Shown here piece by piece: positions 21,207 through 28,336 of a stretch of 28,355 nt of DNA. Numbering within the stretch: position 1 is the stretch's first letter; every line of letters begins with the position of its first letter. This DNA is from JAMCZZ01 sp964363695 (lineage in GTDB: Bacteria; Patescibacteriota; UBA1384; XYA2-FULL-43-10; 1-14-0-10-43-13). Location: positions 1 to 28,355 of the forward strand of contig CAYIJI010000006.1 of assembly GCA_964363695.1 (NCBI GenBank), read 5' to 3'. The notes beneath the pieces are model-generated. The model had not been told where the DNA came from. It ran no database searches and was given only the letters and a program-made list of their open reading frames with translations. The translations under genes and the position numbers were made by a program.

Positions 21207-22163
21207 GATCCAATGAACCCTTCATTTTTTCAATCTCCTGAATGGGAACAATTTAAACTCAAAACCGGATACGAAAAAAGCTACCGTATTAACGATATTT
21301 TAGTACTGCAAAGAAGCTTGACGCTTGGTAGATCAATGCTCTATTCTCCGATGGTAAGCAAAGCACAGCTTGACAGAATACAGATAACAGATAACAGGAA
21401 GGGAAATATTTTTATTGGTGAAATTAAAAAAATAGCACAAGACAATAAAGCGATTTTTTATAGACTTGAGCTTGATATTCCTAAAACTGTTAACTGTCGA
21501 CTGTTATCTGTCGACTTCAAGAAATCTTTTGAGGAGATGCAGCCTGAGAACAATTGGATAGTCGATATCTCTAAAAACGAAGATGAAATCTTAGCCGGAA
21601 TGAAGCAAAAGGGGCGATATAACATTCGTGTCGCAGAGAAGAACAATATTGCAGTAACTTCCAGTAATATCACAGTAGAAGAACTGGATATTTTCTATGA
21701 CCTGTATTCCAAAACAGGCAAAAGAAAAAAGGTTGCCTTCCGAGGCAAGGCATATTTTGAAAATCTCCTTGATATTCTTGGTAAAATTGATTATGCTAGA
21801 GCGTACGCTGCTAAGTCGAAAGTTGATGGTAAAGAAGTTCCGCTGGCTGCTGCAATCGTGATTTTTTACGCCGAAGAAGCGCTTTATCTGTATGGCGGTT
21901 CAAGCGACGAGCATAAAAATTTGATGGCACCCTACCTTCTGCACTGGAAAATTATGCTTGACGCAAAAAAAGCCGGAATGGAAAAATATAACTTTCTTGG
22001 CATAGCACCGACCGAGGACCCGAATCATCCTTGGGCCGGCATCACACGGTTTAAAAAGCAATTCGGCGGAGAACAAAGAGACATCGCAGGCAGTTACGAT
22101 TTAGTGCTTAAACCGATTGAATACCAAATGTTTAAGATAGCTGAGAAGATCAGACGTAAGTAA
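21201..22163 (+). CDS. FemAB/FemX-type peptidoglycan bridge aminoacyltransferase
   Basis: A 320-aa member of the FemABX family, which transfers amino acids from aminoacyl-tRNA to the lipid II stem peptide. FFQSPEWEQFK opens the domain. Near the end, YLYGGSSDEHKNLMAPYLLHWKIMLDAKKAG is followed by YNFLGIAPTEDPNHPWAGITRFKKQFGG, which is the family signature. The start is uncertain: the first ATG is the last bases of a family A repeat, and an in-frame ATG 12 bases later (MNPSFF) fits the conserved N-terminus better. Two short ACAGATA/CTGTTA-type stretches (about residues 57-66 and 96-105) look inserted. It is followed by a MurE-like gene, consistent with a cell-wall role. Confidence 0.88.
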   Translation: MTDPMNPSFFQSPEWEQFKLKTGYEKSYRINDILVLQRSLTLGRSMLYSPMVSKAQLDRIQITDNRKGNIFIGEIKKIAQDNKAIFYRLELDIPKTVNCRLLSVDFKKSFEEMQPENNWIVDISKNEDEILAGMKQKGRYNIRVAEKNNIAVTSSNITVEELDIFYDLYSKTGKRKKVAFRGKAYFENLLDILGKIDYARAYAAKSKVDGKEVPLAAAIVIFYAEEALYLYGGSSDEHKNLMAPYLLHWKIMLDAKKAGMEKYNFLGIAPTEDPNHPWAGITRFKKQFGGEQRDIAGSYDLVLKPIEYQMFKIAEKIRRK

Positions 22164-22182
22164 TTTAGAATTTTTATTTATT

Positions 22183-22326
22183 TAGGACTTACGCGTTTGA
22201 ATAAATTTCTTATCCTGTTTGTCATCCCGAGTAGAGTGTAACGGAGTCGAGGGATCTTCTAATAGATAATTCTATTTAAAAGATTCCTCCACCATGGTCG
22301 GAATGACACCAAACGCGTAAGTCCTA
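22183..22326. mobile_element. Inverted-repeat element with 17-bp arms
   Basis: TAGGACTTACGCGTTTG (22183-22199) and its exact complement (22310-22326) surround a core beginning GTCATCCCGAG and ending GGAATGAC. TATTTATT is found near both outer edges, although in AT-rich sequence. It fills the gap between the FemAB and murE-like genes and would form a very stable cruciform or RNA hairpin. Confidence 0.62.
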
Positions 22327-22419
22327 TTTATTAATTTTTATTCAATTTTTAATGTTCCAATGTTTAAAAATTTAAAATTAGAAATTGATTAGAAATTAGA
22401 AATTAAGAATTAGAAATTT

Positions 22420-23748
22420 ATGGGTATACTTTCAAAAATTTTATCTCAAAAAACCAAAAATAAATTCCATCTTTTAGAAGCAAAGATGGCTAATTTGAAA
22501 TACGGTAATCCTGCGAAAAATATCAAAATTATCGGAGTTACAGGCACAAAAGGCAAAACCTCTGTCTGCAATATGATAGCCTCCGTTCTTGACGCGGCTG
22601 GAATCAAAAATGCTATGGAAACAACCATAAACACCAAAATCGGAGATAAAATTACCCCTCATACGACCAAATCAAGATGGGTGAGCACCCCTCCTTCATC
22701 TGTTATTCAAAAGTTTTTAAAAGAAGCAGTCCATGAAAAATGCAAATATGTAATTTTAGAAGTTACTTCTCACTCAATCGATCAAAATCGAATTTATGGA
22801 ATAGATTTTGACGTTTTAATCTATACAAACTTGTCTCACGAGCACCTTGAATATCATAAAACCAAAGAAGAATATTTGGCTACCAAATTAAAACTGTTCC
22901 GCGATAATCCTAAGGCAAAGTTTATTGTAAATATGGACGATGCTAACTGGGAGAAATTTCATTCTCTGCCTGCTAAAGATAAACTTCTTTATTCAACCAA
23001 AAAGATGATCGATCATGGAGCTGTGGCTAGAAAAATTTTACCGAGTTCAAACAGTATAACTTTTACAGCAGCTTACGATAGCGGCCAAAGCACCGTGAAC
23101 CTAAATTTACCGGGCGTATTTAACGTTCAAAATGCCTTGGCTGCTTTTTGCACAGGATTAGCTTTGGGTATTGATCCAGAAAAGATTAAACTAGGACTAG
23201 AAAATATTGAGCTTATCTCCGGCAGAATGGAATCGATCAAAGTCTCAAAAGACCAGGATTTCACCGTCATTGTCGACTATGCCCACAACCCGGACTCTCT
23301 TAAGAATGTATATGAAACAGTTAAGGACGGAATGAAGAACACCGGCGGACAGTTGATTGCAGTCTTGGGAGCTACGGGCAGAAGAGACAAAACCAAGCGC
23401 CCGATCATGGGAGCGCTTGCCGGCAGATACGCCGATTTGGTTATCTTTACTGACGAAGACCCGTATGATGAAGATCCGGCTCTAATCATTGAGCAAGTTG
23501 CTGAAGGCATACACAGAGGCGGCAAGAAAAAACACCAATGGCATCTTCATAGAAACTATTGGAAAGTGCTCGACAGGGCTCAGGCAATTCATAAAGCGAT
23601 CCTTGAAGCGAAGAAAAATGACGTTGTTCTGATCACCGGCAAAGGAGCCGAAGAAGTAATGGCGGTTGGTCTTCAAAAATTCATCCCGTTCTCAGACCGA
23701 AAAATCGCAAGAGAAGAACTAAAAAAGAGATTTCATATTCAGGGCTAA
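22420..23748 (+). CDS. murE: MurE-like UDP-MurNAc-tripeptide ligase lacking the N-terminal domain
   Basis: Mur ligase that adds the third stem-peptide residue to UDP-MurNAc-L-Ala-D-Glu. The P-loop is TGTKGKTS (41-48). VTSHSIDQNRIYGIDFD, TNLSHEHLEYHKTKEEYLATK (with the probable carbamylated lysine K156), DYAHNPDSL (286-294) and ATGRRDKTKRP are MurE landmarks. The length is 442 aa; the first domain that normally binds the uridine part is largely absent, since the P-loop is only 40 residues from the start. The amino-acid selecting motif, DNPR in diaminopimelate enzymes, aligns with EDPY (346-349). It is preceded by a family B repeat and has no visible ribosome site. Confidence 0.86.
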   Translation: MGILSKILSQKTKNKFHLLEAKMANLKYGNPAKNIKIIGVTGTKGKTSVCNMIASVLDAAGIKNAMETTINTKIGDKITPHTTKSRWVSTPPSSVIQKFLKEAVHEKCKYVILEVTSHSIDQNRIYGIDFDVLIYTNLSHEHLEYHKTKEEYLATKLKLFRDNPKAKFIVNMDDANWEKFHSLPAKDKLLYSTKKMIDHGAVARKILPSSNSITFTAAYDSGQSTVNLNLPGVFNVQNALAAFCTGLALGIDPEKIKLGLENIELISGRMESIKVSKDQDFTVIVDYAHNPDSLKNVYETVKDGMKNTGGQLIAVLGATGRRDKTKRPIMGALAGRYADLVIFTDEDPYDEDPALIIEQVAEGIHRGGKKKHQWHLHRNYWKVLDRAQAIHKAILEAKKNDVVLITGKGAEEVMAVGLQKFIPFSDRKIAREELKKRFHIQG

Positions 23749-23795
23749 TGACTAATTATTCTAAATACTCTAGATAAAGACCATTCCTTGTGGTT

Positions 23796-23906
23796 GTCAT
23801 TTCGACATCATGAGCGGAGCCGAATGACGAGAAATCTCCAGATTAATGCAGCTAAAAATAATTTGTATATCTCTCGCCTTGAAGCCACCCAACGGGTCGA
23901 GATGAC
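23796..23906. repeat. Family D repeat
   Basis: Relative of the 12506-12620 element in the same orientation: GTCATTTCGAC start, a GATTAATGCAGCTAA centre, TATCTCTCGCCTTGAAGCC, and an end at GGGTCGAGATGAC. It follows the murE-like gene. Confidence 0.78.
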
Positions 23907-23961
23907 TCATTATTTATGATAGCACCATTATTTAGAACCAATATTACATCATGATTGTCTG

Positions 23962-24105
23962 CCCGTTTGGTAACCGTTCACTGTATCGTCATTCTGAAGC
24001 CGATTTTAGGCTGAAGAATCTAGCGAAGCGTTACTATTAGATCGTTTCACTAGATCCTTCGCAAGCTCCACTCAGGATGACAGTGAGTGGATACCCCGTT
24101 TGGTA
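23962..24105. mobile_element. Repeat element flanked by 11-bp direct repeats
   Basis: CCCGTTTGGTA occurs at 23962-23972 and again at 24095-24105. Between them is an element whose ends, ACCGTTCACTGT and ACAGTGAGTGG, are imperfect inverted repeats similar to the arms of the 20788-21009 element. The core is GTCATTCTGAAG...CAGGATGAC. The right direct repeat abuts the -35 of the next promoter. Confidence 0.6.
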
Positions 24106-24134
24106 TTGACAAGTTGTGGTGTTTTTGCTATAAT
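24106..24134 (+). promoter_or_regulatory. Consensus sigma-70 promoter with extended -10
   Basis: TTGACA (24106-24111), exactly 17 bases, then TATAAT (24129-24134), with TG one base before the -10. This is the strongest promoter in the window by inspection. Confidence 0.88.
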
Positions 24135-24206
24135 GATTTAATTGCTTAAACCTCGTTTGAGCGTCCCGGCGTTATGTCGGGATTCATACCATTGTTAAAA
24201 AACATT

Positions 24207-24359
24207 ATGCCAAAAACAAAAATTAAAAACACAACCATTGAATCGGGAATATGTCGAATCGAAGAAATAAAATCGACTATTTCTTCTTTAAAACCGCAAG
24301 TTTGCAAAGCAGAAGTCTACGAAACTTGGGATAATATTTTTGAAACCGAAACAGAATAA
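24207..24359 (+). CDS. Small hypothetical protein behind a strong promoter
   Basis: No family recognised. The ATG at 24207 gives 50 aa (MPKTKIKNTTIESG...ETETE); an ATG at 24174 would add 11 residues but sits within a TCCCG/CGGGA hairpin. The protein has a basic N-terminus, two cysteines and an acidic C-terminus with a single tryptophan, and no hydrophobic segment. No clear Shine-Dalgarno sequence precedes either ATG. The transcript predicted from the perfect promoter would begin near 24141, leaving a leader of about 65 bases with a small hairpin. It may be a real small protein, or the transcript may act as RNA. Confidence 0.5.
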   Translation: MPKTKIKNTTIESGICRIEEIKSTISSLKPQVCKAEVYETWDNIFETETE

Positions 24360-24550
24360 ATTTCCAAATCCTAATGTCTAATGTCTAATAAAAATCTAAA
24401 ATCCAAATGACCAATTGACGCCCCATGTCATTCCTGAACTAAATTCAGGACAAGCTCTGAACTTGATTCAATATCTATCCATTAGAAGCATTGGACATTT
24501 TATTTGAAATTTGAAATTAGGATTTCGGATTTAAAAGGCTAAAACACAAT
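24360..24550. repeat. Family B-like block and partial family A element
   Basis: CTAATGTCTAATGTCTAATA (a tandem heptamer), then a partial family A arm (GTCATTCCTGAACTAAATTC with AGGACAAGCTCTGAAC), then ATTTGAAATTTGAAATTAGG. No gene is seen here. Confidence 0.65.
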
Positions 24551-25840
24551 TCAAGACACTTCGCTGTCTTTTTTTGTTTCTTGCTCTTCTTTAGGCAAAC
24601 TTTTCCCATGGTATTTCTGGTGTATTTCTCTTAGGTGTTGATCTGTAACGTGAGTGTAAACCTGCGTAGTAGTTATTGAGGAATGGCCTAGTAACGACTG
24701 AACGCTTCTAATATCGGCTCCCGAAATCAGTAAATCAGTAGCGAAAGAGTGCCGAAGCGTATGAGGAGAGACTTTTTTGGTTAGGCCGGCCCTTATTGAA
24801 TATTTTTTGACTATCCTCTCAATCGACCTCACAGTCAGCCTGGTCCCTTTGTTTGATAAGAATAGAGGTTCCTTTTTATTGTCATTCCCGCTTTTTTTAC
24901 TGTCATTCCCAACCTTCTTTTTTGTCATCCCGACCGAAGCGGAGGGATCTTTTAACTCATCTTGGTTTAAGATTTCTCCAACCGTTTCACGGAGTCGAAA
25001 TGACATGTTTTTATTATTAGAATTTATGATTTGTCCCGCATTCTGAACGGGATCCCGATAAGGCAGTAATTTCGAATTTAGTGCTTCGGATTTTATATAA
25101 TATCCTCTCTCTCCCAAATATTGACTCAATGATTTAATAGCGCTCTCCGATAAAAACACTACTCTTAGTTTTTTGCCTTTGCCTAAAACGGCAATCTCTC
25201 CCCGCTCGAAATTGATGTCATCGACGTTTAAGGATGTCAATTCCGAAACCCTCATACCTGTAGAAAATAATAATTCCAGAATAGACCGATCTCTCTGGCC
25301 AGAAGCAGAGCCTGTATCGGGGGTGTTTAATATTGAGCCGATTTCCTCCGACTCCAAAAAGGTAATCTGCCTGTCCCCAGTTTTCCCTATCAAAACTTTT
25401 TCGGGCGATAAAGAACCAATACCTCGAAAAGCTAAATACCGCAAAAATGCTCTCACAGCTAAGATGTGATAGTTTTGAGTTGAATTTTTCAGCTCTTTCC
25501 CATATCGATCGGTCAGGCGATTTACATGCAGGCGATATTGACGGACTACCTCCTGATCAATATCTGTGGGGCAAAGCCTCCCTAATTTCTCATTTACCAT
25601 TTCACATTGATCATTTATTTTATCATTTGTCATTTGATCATTTAAATTTTGATTAGAAATTAGAAATTTAGAATTAGAAATTTGCGAAGCTTTGTATTCT
25701 TTCAACCATTCTAAAAACCTAGACATGTATCTGTCATAGACGGTGATAGTCAAAGAAGACTGCCCCTTATCCAATTCGCAATATTCTAGAAATTCTCTTT
25801 TTAATTTAAATAAATCCACTTGATATTTTCCATTTATCAT
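24551..25840 (-). CDS. xer: XerC/XerD-type tyrosine recombinase with two large in-frame insertions
   Basis: Site-specific tyrosine recombinase, probably resolving chromosome dimers. The catalytic set is complete: R197 in STGMRVSEL, a lysine in GKGKKLRV (221-224), H360 and R363 in SPHTLRHSFA, H386 in LLGHSSI, and nucleophile Y395 in TQVYTHV. The length is 429 aa compared with about 300. Extra sequence lies at about 50-88 (family B, NDKINDQCEMVNEK), in the N-terminal core-binding domain, and at about 250-323 (mixed repeats, with TVGEILNQDELKDPSASVGM), between the catalytic lysine and the HxxR. The first residues MINGKY also match family B, so the true start may be a later codon such as the GTG just after them. 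Confidence 0.92.
   Translation of the reverse strand: MINGKYQVDLFKLKREFLEYCELDKGQSSLTITVYDRYMSRFLEWLKEYKASQISNSKFLISNQNLNDQMTNDKINDQCEMVNEKLGRLCPTDIDQEVVRQYRLHVNRLTDRYGKELKNSTQNYHILAVRAFLRYLAFRGIGSLSPEKVLIGKTGDRQITFLESEEIGSILNTPDTGSASGQRDRSILELLFSTGMRVSELTSLNVDDINFERGEIAVLGKGKKLRVVFLSESAIKSLSQYLGERGYYIKSEALNSKLLPYRDPVQNAGQIINSNNKNMSFRLRETVGEILNQDELKDPSASVGMTKKKVGNDSKKSGNDNKKEPLFLSNKGTRLTVRSIERIVKKYSIRAGLTKKVSPHTLRHSFATDLLISGADIRSVQSLLGHSSITTTQVYTHVTDQHLREIHQKYHGKSLPKEEQETKKDSEVS
24872..25093 (-). repeat. Compound repeat inside xerC, insertion 2
   Basis: Contains several GTCATTCCC and GTCATCCC ends (24891-25005), an AAAGATCCCTCCGCTTCGGTC arm, and the CGAAGCACTAAATTCGAAAT unit shared with tsaD insertion 3. 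It is read through as about 74 residues rich in N, K, S and D. Confidence 0.8.
25577..25693 (-). repeat. Family B repeat inside xerC, insertion 1
   Basis: Encodes SNSKFLISNQNLNDQ, then NDKINDQCEMVNEK, in the same frame and orientation relative to the gene as the tsaD copies. It is inserted in the N-terminal domain between two helices. Confidence 0.88.
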
Positions 25841-25949
25841 TTTACATTTTTCAATTATTTAAACATTTACCATTTAATCATTTCTAAATGAAAAATAAAT
25901 GATCAATGATCAATGGCAAGTGATAAATCTATTTAGCTAGCTAAATAGA
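25841..25949. repeat. Family B repeat, inverted pair
   Basis: TTACCATTTAATCATTTC and AAATGAAAAATAAATGATC arms face each other and can fold into a long AT-rich hairpin; TAGCTAGCTA follows. The left edge continues into the first codons of xerC. Confidence 0.7.
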
Positions 25950-26501
25950 TTATTCCCAGTCTTTCTCAAGTCCCTTAACAATAAAACGTGCGGTTATGCC
26001 GGAAATAATGCCTAGAATTGCTCCGCCTATAACATCAGAGGGATAATGGAGGCCGGTACCCACTCTGCTCACAGCCACCAATATAGCCAGCCCGAACAAA
26101 GTAAGGCCAAGCCTTTTATGTCCATACATAAAGACGCTAGTCGCTACTGCAAATGCAATATAAGTATGGCTTGATGGAAAAGATATATCGTCAACACGGA
26201 GCCCCGAGACATAAGGATTAACCAAGTCAGCGTGGGTGATGTAGGGCCTTGGCCTCTGCCAAACAAGATTAATGGCAAAATCTACAAAACCGGCAATACC
26301 CATCGAGAGAAAACTGCAAAAAAAAGCTTTAATCCTCTTGTTCCAGATTAAATAAGTGAAAGACAAAAAGAAAAATACGATGCCATATTTTGCAAAAGAA
26401 TAAAAAATGACTTCGAAAAATAGGCTTTCGCGCCCAAATTGATACAAACGATAATACAAGTTAAAATCGTTTAACCTTAGCTGCTCTAAAAGGCTTTGCA
26501 T
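25950..26501 (-). CDS. PAP2 family membrane phosphatase
   Basis: A 183-aa integral membrane acid phosphatase, in bacteria often an undecaprenyl-diphosphate or lipid phosphatase acting on the outer face. The three-part active site is visible: WQRPRPY (81-87), FPSSH (108-112, phosphate and proton donor histidine) and SRVGTGLHYPSD (145-156, with the nucleophilic histidine). Five or six hydrophobic segments surround these. It is divergent from uppP, and both would release undecaprenyl phosphate. A -10 box ends 6 bases before the ATG and no ribosome site is present, which suggests a leaderless message. Confidence 0.9.
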   Translation of the reverse strand: MQSLLEQLRLNDFNLYYRLYQFGRESLFFEVIFYSFAKYGIVFFFLSFTYLIWNKRIKAFFCSFLSMGIAGFVDFAINLVWQRPRPYITHADLVNPYVSGLRVDDISFPSSHTYIAFAVATSVFMYGHKRLGLTLFGLAILVAVSRVGTGLHYPSDVIGGAILGIISGITARFIVKGLEKDWE

Positions 26502-26507
26502 AAACTA

Positions 26508-26536
26508 ATTCTATGAGTTCAAGGTGTAAAAAGCAA
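26508..26536 (-). promoter_or_regulatory. Promoter of the PAP2 gene, leaderless type
   Basis: On the minus strand TTGCTT (26531-26536), a 17-base spacer and TAGAAT (26508-26513) lie with only six bases between the -10 and the ATG. Confidence 0.5.
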
Positions 26537-26556
26537 ATGACGGCTTGCCGCCCAAG

Positions 26557-26638
26557 AATGGACCGCTAACAAAACGAACAGCGAACAGTTGGTTTACTTT
26601 AGTAAGCGATTAGTGGTTCGTATGGTTAGTGGTCCATT
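26557..26638. repeat. Imperfect 23-bp inverted repeat between the PAP2 gene and uppP
   Basis: AATGGACCGCTAACAAAACG with three more bases (26557-26579) pairs with 26616-26638 with three mismatches. The loop contains TTTACTTTAGTAAGCGATTAG, resembling the palindrome at the rmlD end. It lies between the two divergent promoters. Confidence 0.6.
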
Positions 26639-26651
26639 TCTGAGTATTTTG

Positions 26652-26660
26652 TGTTAAAAT
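26652..26660 (+). promoter_or_regulatory. Extended -10 of uppP, leaderless type
   Basis: TGTTAAAAT (extended -10) ends six bases before the uppP ATG. No good -35 is seen at normal spacing. A start point at or near the A of ATG is expected. Confidence 0.45.
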
Positions 26661-26666
26661 AAACAT

Positions 26667-27503
26667 ATGCTGGAAGTATTCAGATCCTTAATTATTGGAG
26701 CCGTTCAGGGTATAACGGAATTTTTGCCGATTTCCTCTTCTGGACATTTAGTCCTCGTTCCATATATTTTTAATTGGGACTATAGGGGCCTAAGTTTTGA
26801 TATTGCCCTTCATTTTGGCACTGTAATTGCAATAGTCGCCTATTTTTGGAAAGACTGGATGGCGATAATAACACAGGGCGTAGGAATTAGGAATCGGGGC
26901 CTAGGCCTAGGCCGAGACCCAAGACCTAAGACCCAAGACCTAAATAACTATCCCCCCAATCTTCTTTGGCAAATTATAGTTGCTACAATTCCCGCAGCTA
27001 TTATCGGCTATTTAATAAGCGGCTATGTAGAAAGCACTTTTCATTCGCCAATTTTACTTGCGTCCAATTTAATTATTTTTGGTGTGATTTTATATTTGGT
27101 TGATAAGTTCGCAAAAAAAAGCAGTCAAATATCCCAAATCAGTTACAAACAATCATTTATCGTTGGCCTAACTCAATGCTTGGCTTTAGTTCCCGGTGTT
27201 TCCCGCTCGGGGATTACAATGATTGCAAGTCGATCGCTTGGTTTGGACAGGGAGAATGCTGCCCGTTTTTCATTTCTTTTAGGCACTCCGGCCATGATTG
27301 GAGCGTTTGTATTTGACATTAAAGATTTACCCCTTAGTGAAATTAATATGCCCTTTCTTCTGGGAGTAATTTCATCAACAGTTTTCGGTTTTCTGGCCAT
27401 TAAATATTTGTTAGAATACTTAAAGAGGGGCAATTTTTCTGTATTTATGTGGTACCGAATTGCGCTGGCGATAATTGTGATTGGAATATACCTAGCTAGG
27501 TAA
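26667..27503 (+). CDS. uppP: Undecaprenyl-diphosphatase UppP/BacA with an in-frame repeat insertion
   Basis: Dephosphorylates undecaprenyl pyrophosphate to recycle the lipid carrier for peptidoglycan and surface glycans, and can confer bacitracin tolerance. The family motifs are ITEFLPISSSGHL (16-28) and LVPGVSRSG (174-182), followed by LGTPAMIGA. The length of 278 aa includes an insertion at about residues 71-93 (GVGIRNRGLGLGRDPRPKTQDL) encoded by a family C repeat, in the loop after the second membrane segment, outside the active site. It is preceded by a leaderless-type -10 and is divergent from the PAP2 gene. Confidence 0.95.
   Translation: MLEVFRSLIIGAVQGITEFLPISSSGHLVLVPYIFNWDYRGLSFDIALHFGTVIAIVAYFWKDWMAIITQGVGIRNRGLGLGRDPRPKTQDLNNYPPNLLWQIIVATIPAAIIGYLISGYVESTFHSPILLASNLIIFGVILYLVDKFAKKSSQISQISYKQSFIVGLTQCLALVPGVSRSGITMIASRSLGLDRENAARFSFLLGTPAMIGAFVFDIKDLPLSEINMPFLLGVISSTVFGFLAIKYLLEYLKRGNFSVFMWYRIALAIIVIGIYLAR
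26877..26945 (+). repeat. Family C repeat inside uppP
   Basis: GGGGCCTAGGCCTAGG palindromic part followed by GACCCAAGACCTAAGACC, read as RPKTQDL, the same peptide as in rmlD and after rmlB. Confidence 0.85.
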
Positions 27504-27643
27504 AACGTATTTGCCATTTACCAGTTTTACAGTTTCCAATAAATTTCCATTTACCAATTATCACTTATAAATGTCATCCCAGACTTGATCTGGGATCCAG
27601 TATGAAGAATAACTGACGTTTCTAGATTCCAGCCTTCGCTGGA
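27504..27643. repeat. Family B fragment plus family A element before the TPR gene
   Basis: 27505-27570 carries TTCCATTTACCAATTATCAC-type family B sequence. 27573-27648 is a full family A element (GTCATCCCAGACTTGATCTG... to GGAATGAC), whose terminal ATG is the first start codon of the next ORF. Confidence 0.8.
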
Positions 27644-28336
27644 ATGACAAACAAAATGAAAAATAAAGAAATAAATGAAAAATGTAAAATGAAAAATGTA
27701 AAATTGGAAGATCGACGTCTTCCCCTTTGGCTTCGCTGGTTGATTTTAATTGGGCTGATAATCTTAGTAGTATTGATATTATTTTTCCTAATGAAACCCT
27801 TGAGAACATACTCCGCTCAAAAATACATAGATGAGGGAGACGCATACTTGGCCAAGAAACTTTACTTGCATGCCGATTTGGAATACGAAAAAGCGCTTGT
27901 GATTTTTCCCGGCAGCAAAACCGCCAAGGAAAGAAGAGCTTTAACAGAAGAAGCGTCTAGAAATGTTTTGGCACTGGAGGATTTTTACAAACAAGGCAGT
28001 TTTAACAGTCAAAAAGATAAGCTGGAAGAAGCGCTTGCTTTCCCCAAAGAAGAAATTGAAGGCGTCCGTCTTTCCAAACAATTGATCAAAGAGAAGGAAT
28101 ATCAGCTGGCGATAATCCCGGCTAAAACCGCCGTTGAAATGGATAATAATTATCGAGACGCTTGGCTTTACTTGGGCATCGCCAACCTAAAAACCGCAGA
28201 ACTAGCCGACATAAGTCCGAGTGCAAGATCTGCATACATAGAAAAAGCAAAAGAAGCATTAAATAAAGCAAAAGCAATCGATCCGGAATCAAAAGACGTG
28301 AAGGATTACTTGAACGAACTGCAAACCGCTAGCTAG
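27644..28336 (+). CDS. Membrane-anchored TPR-like repeat protein
   Basis: A 230-aa protein with one membrane segment (about residues 27-50, LWLRWLILIGLIILVVLILFF), then a periplasm-like or outside domain with helix pairs resembling tetratricopeptide repeats: KYIDEGDAYLAKKLYLHADLEYEKAL (about 60-85) and AWLYLGIANLKTA...AYIEKAKEALNKAKAIDP (about 173-215). The first 20 residues (MTNKMKNKEINEKCKMKNVK) are encoded by a family A end plus a family B repeat, so the genuine start may be a later in-frame ATG, at residue 16 for example. It is a possible scaffold protein; partner unknown. Confidence 0.78.
   Translation: MTNKMKNKEINEKCKMKNVKLEDRRLPLWLRWLILIGLIILVVLILFFLMKPLRTYSAQKYIDEGDAYLAKKLYLHADLEYEKALVIFPGSKTAKERRALTEEASRNVLALEDFYKQGSFNSQKDKLEEALAFPKEEIEGVRLSKQLIKEKEYQLAIIPAKTAVEMDNNYRDAWLYLGIANLKTAELADISPSARSAYIEKAKEALNKAKAIDPESKDVKDYLNELQTAS

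Noticed and set aside
24777..25469. Plus-strand frames opposite xerC
   Set aside because: They are antisense to a well-supported recombinase and translate repeat sequence; no independent start signals.
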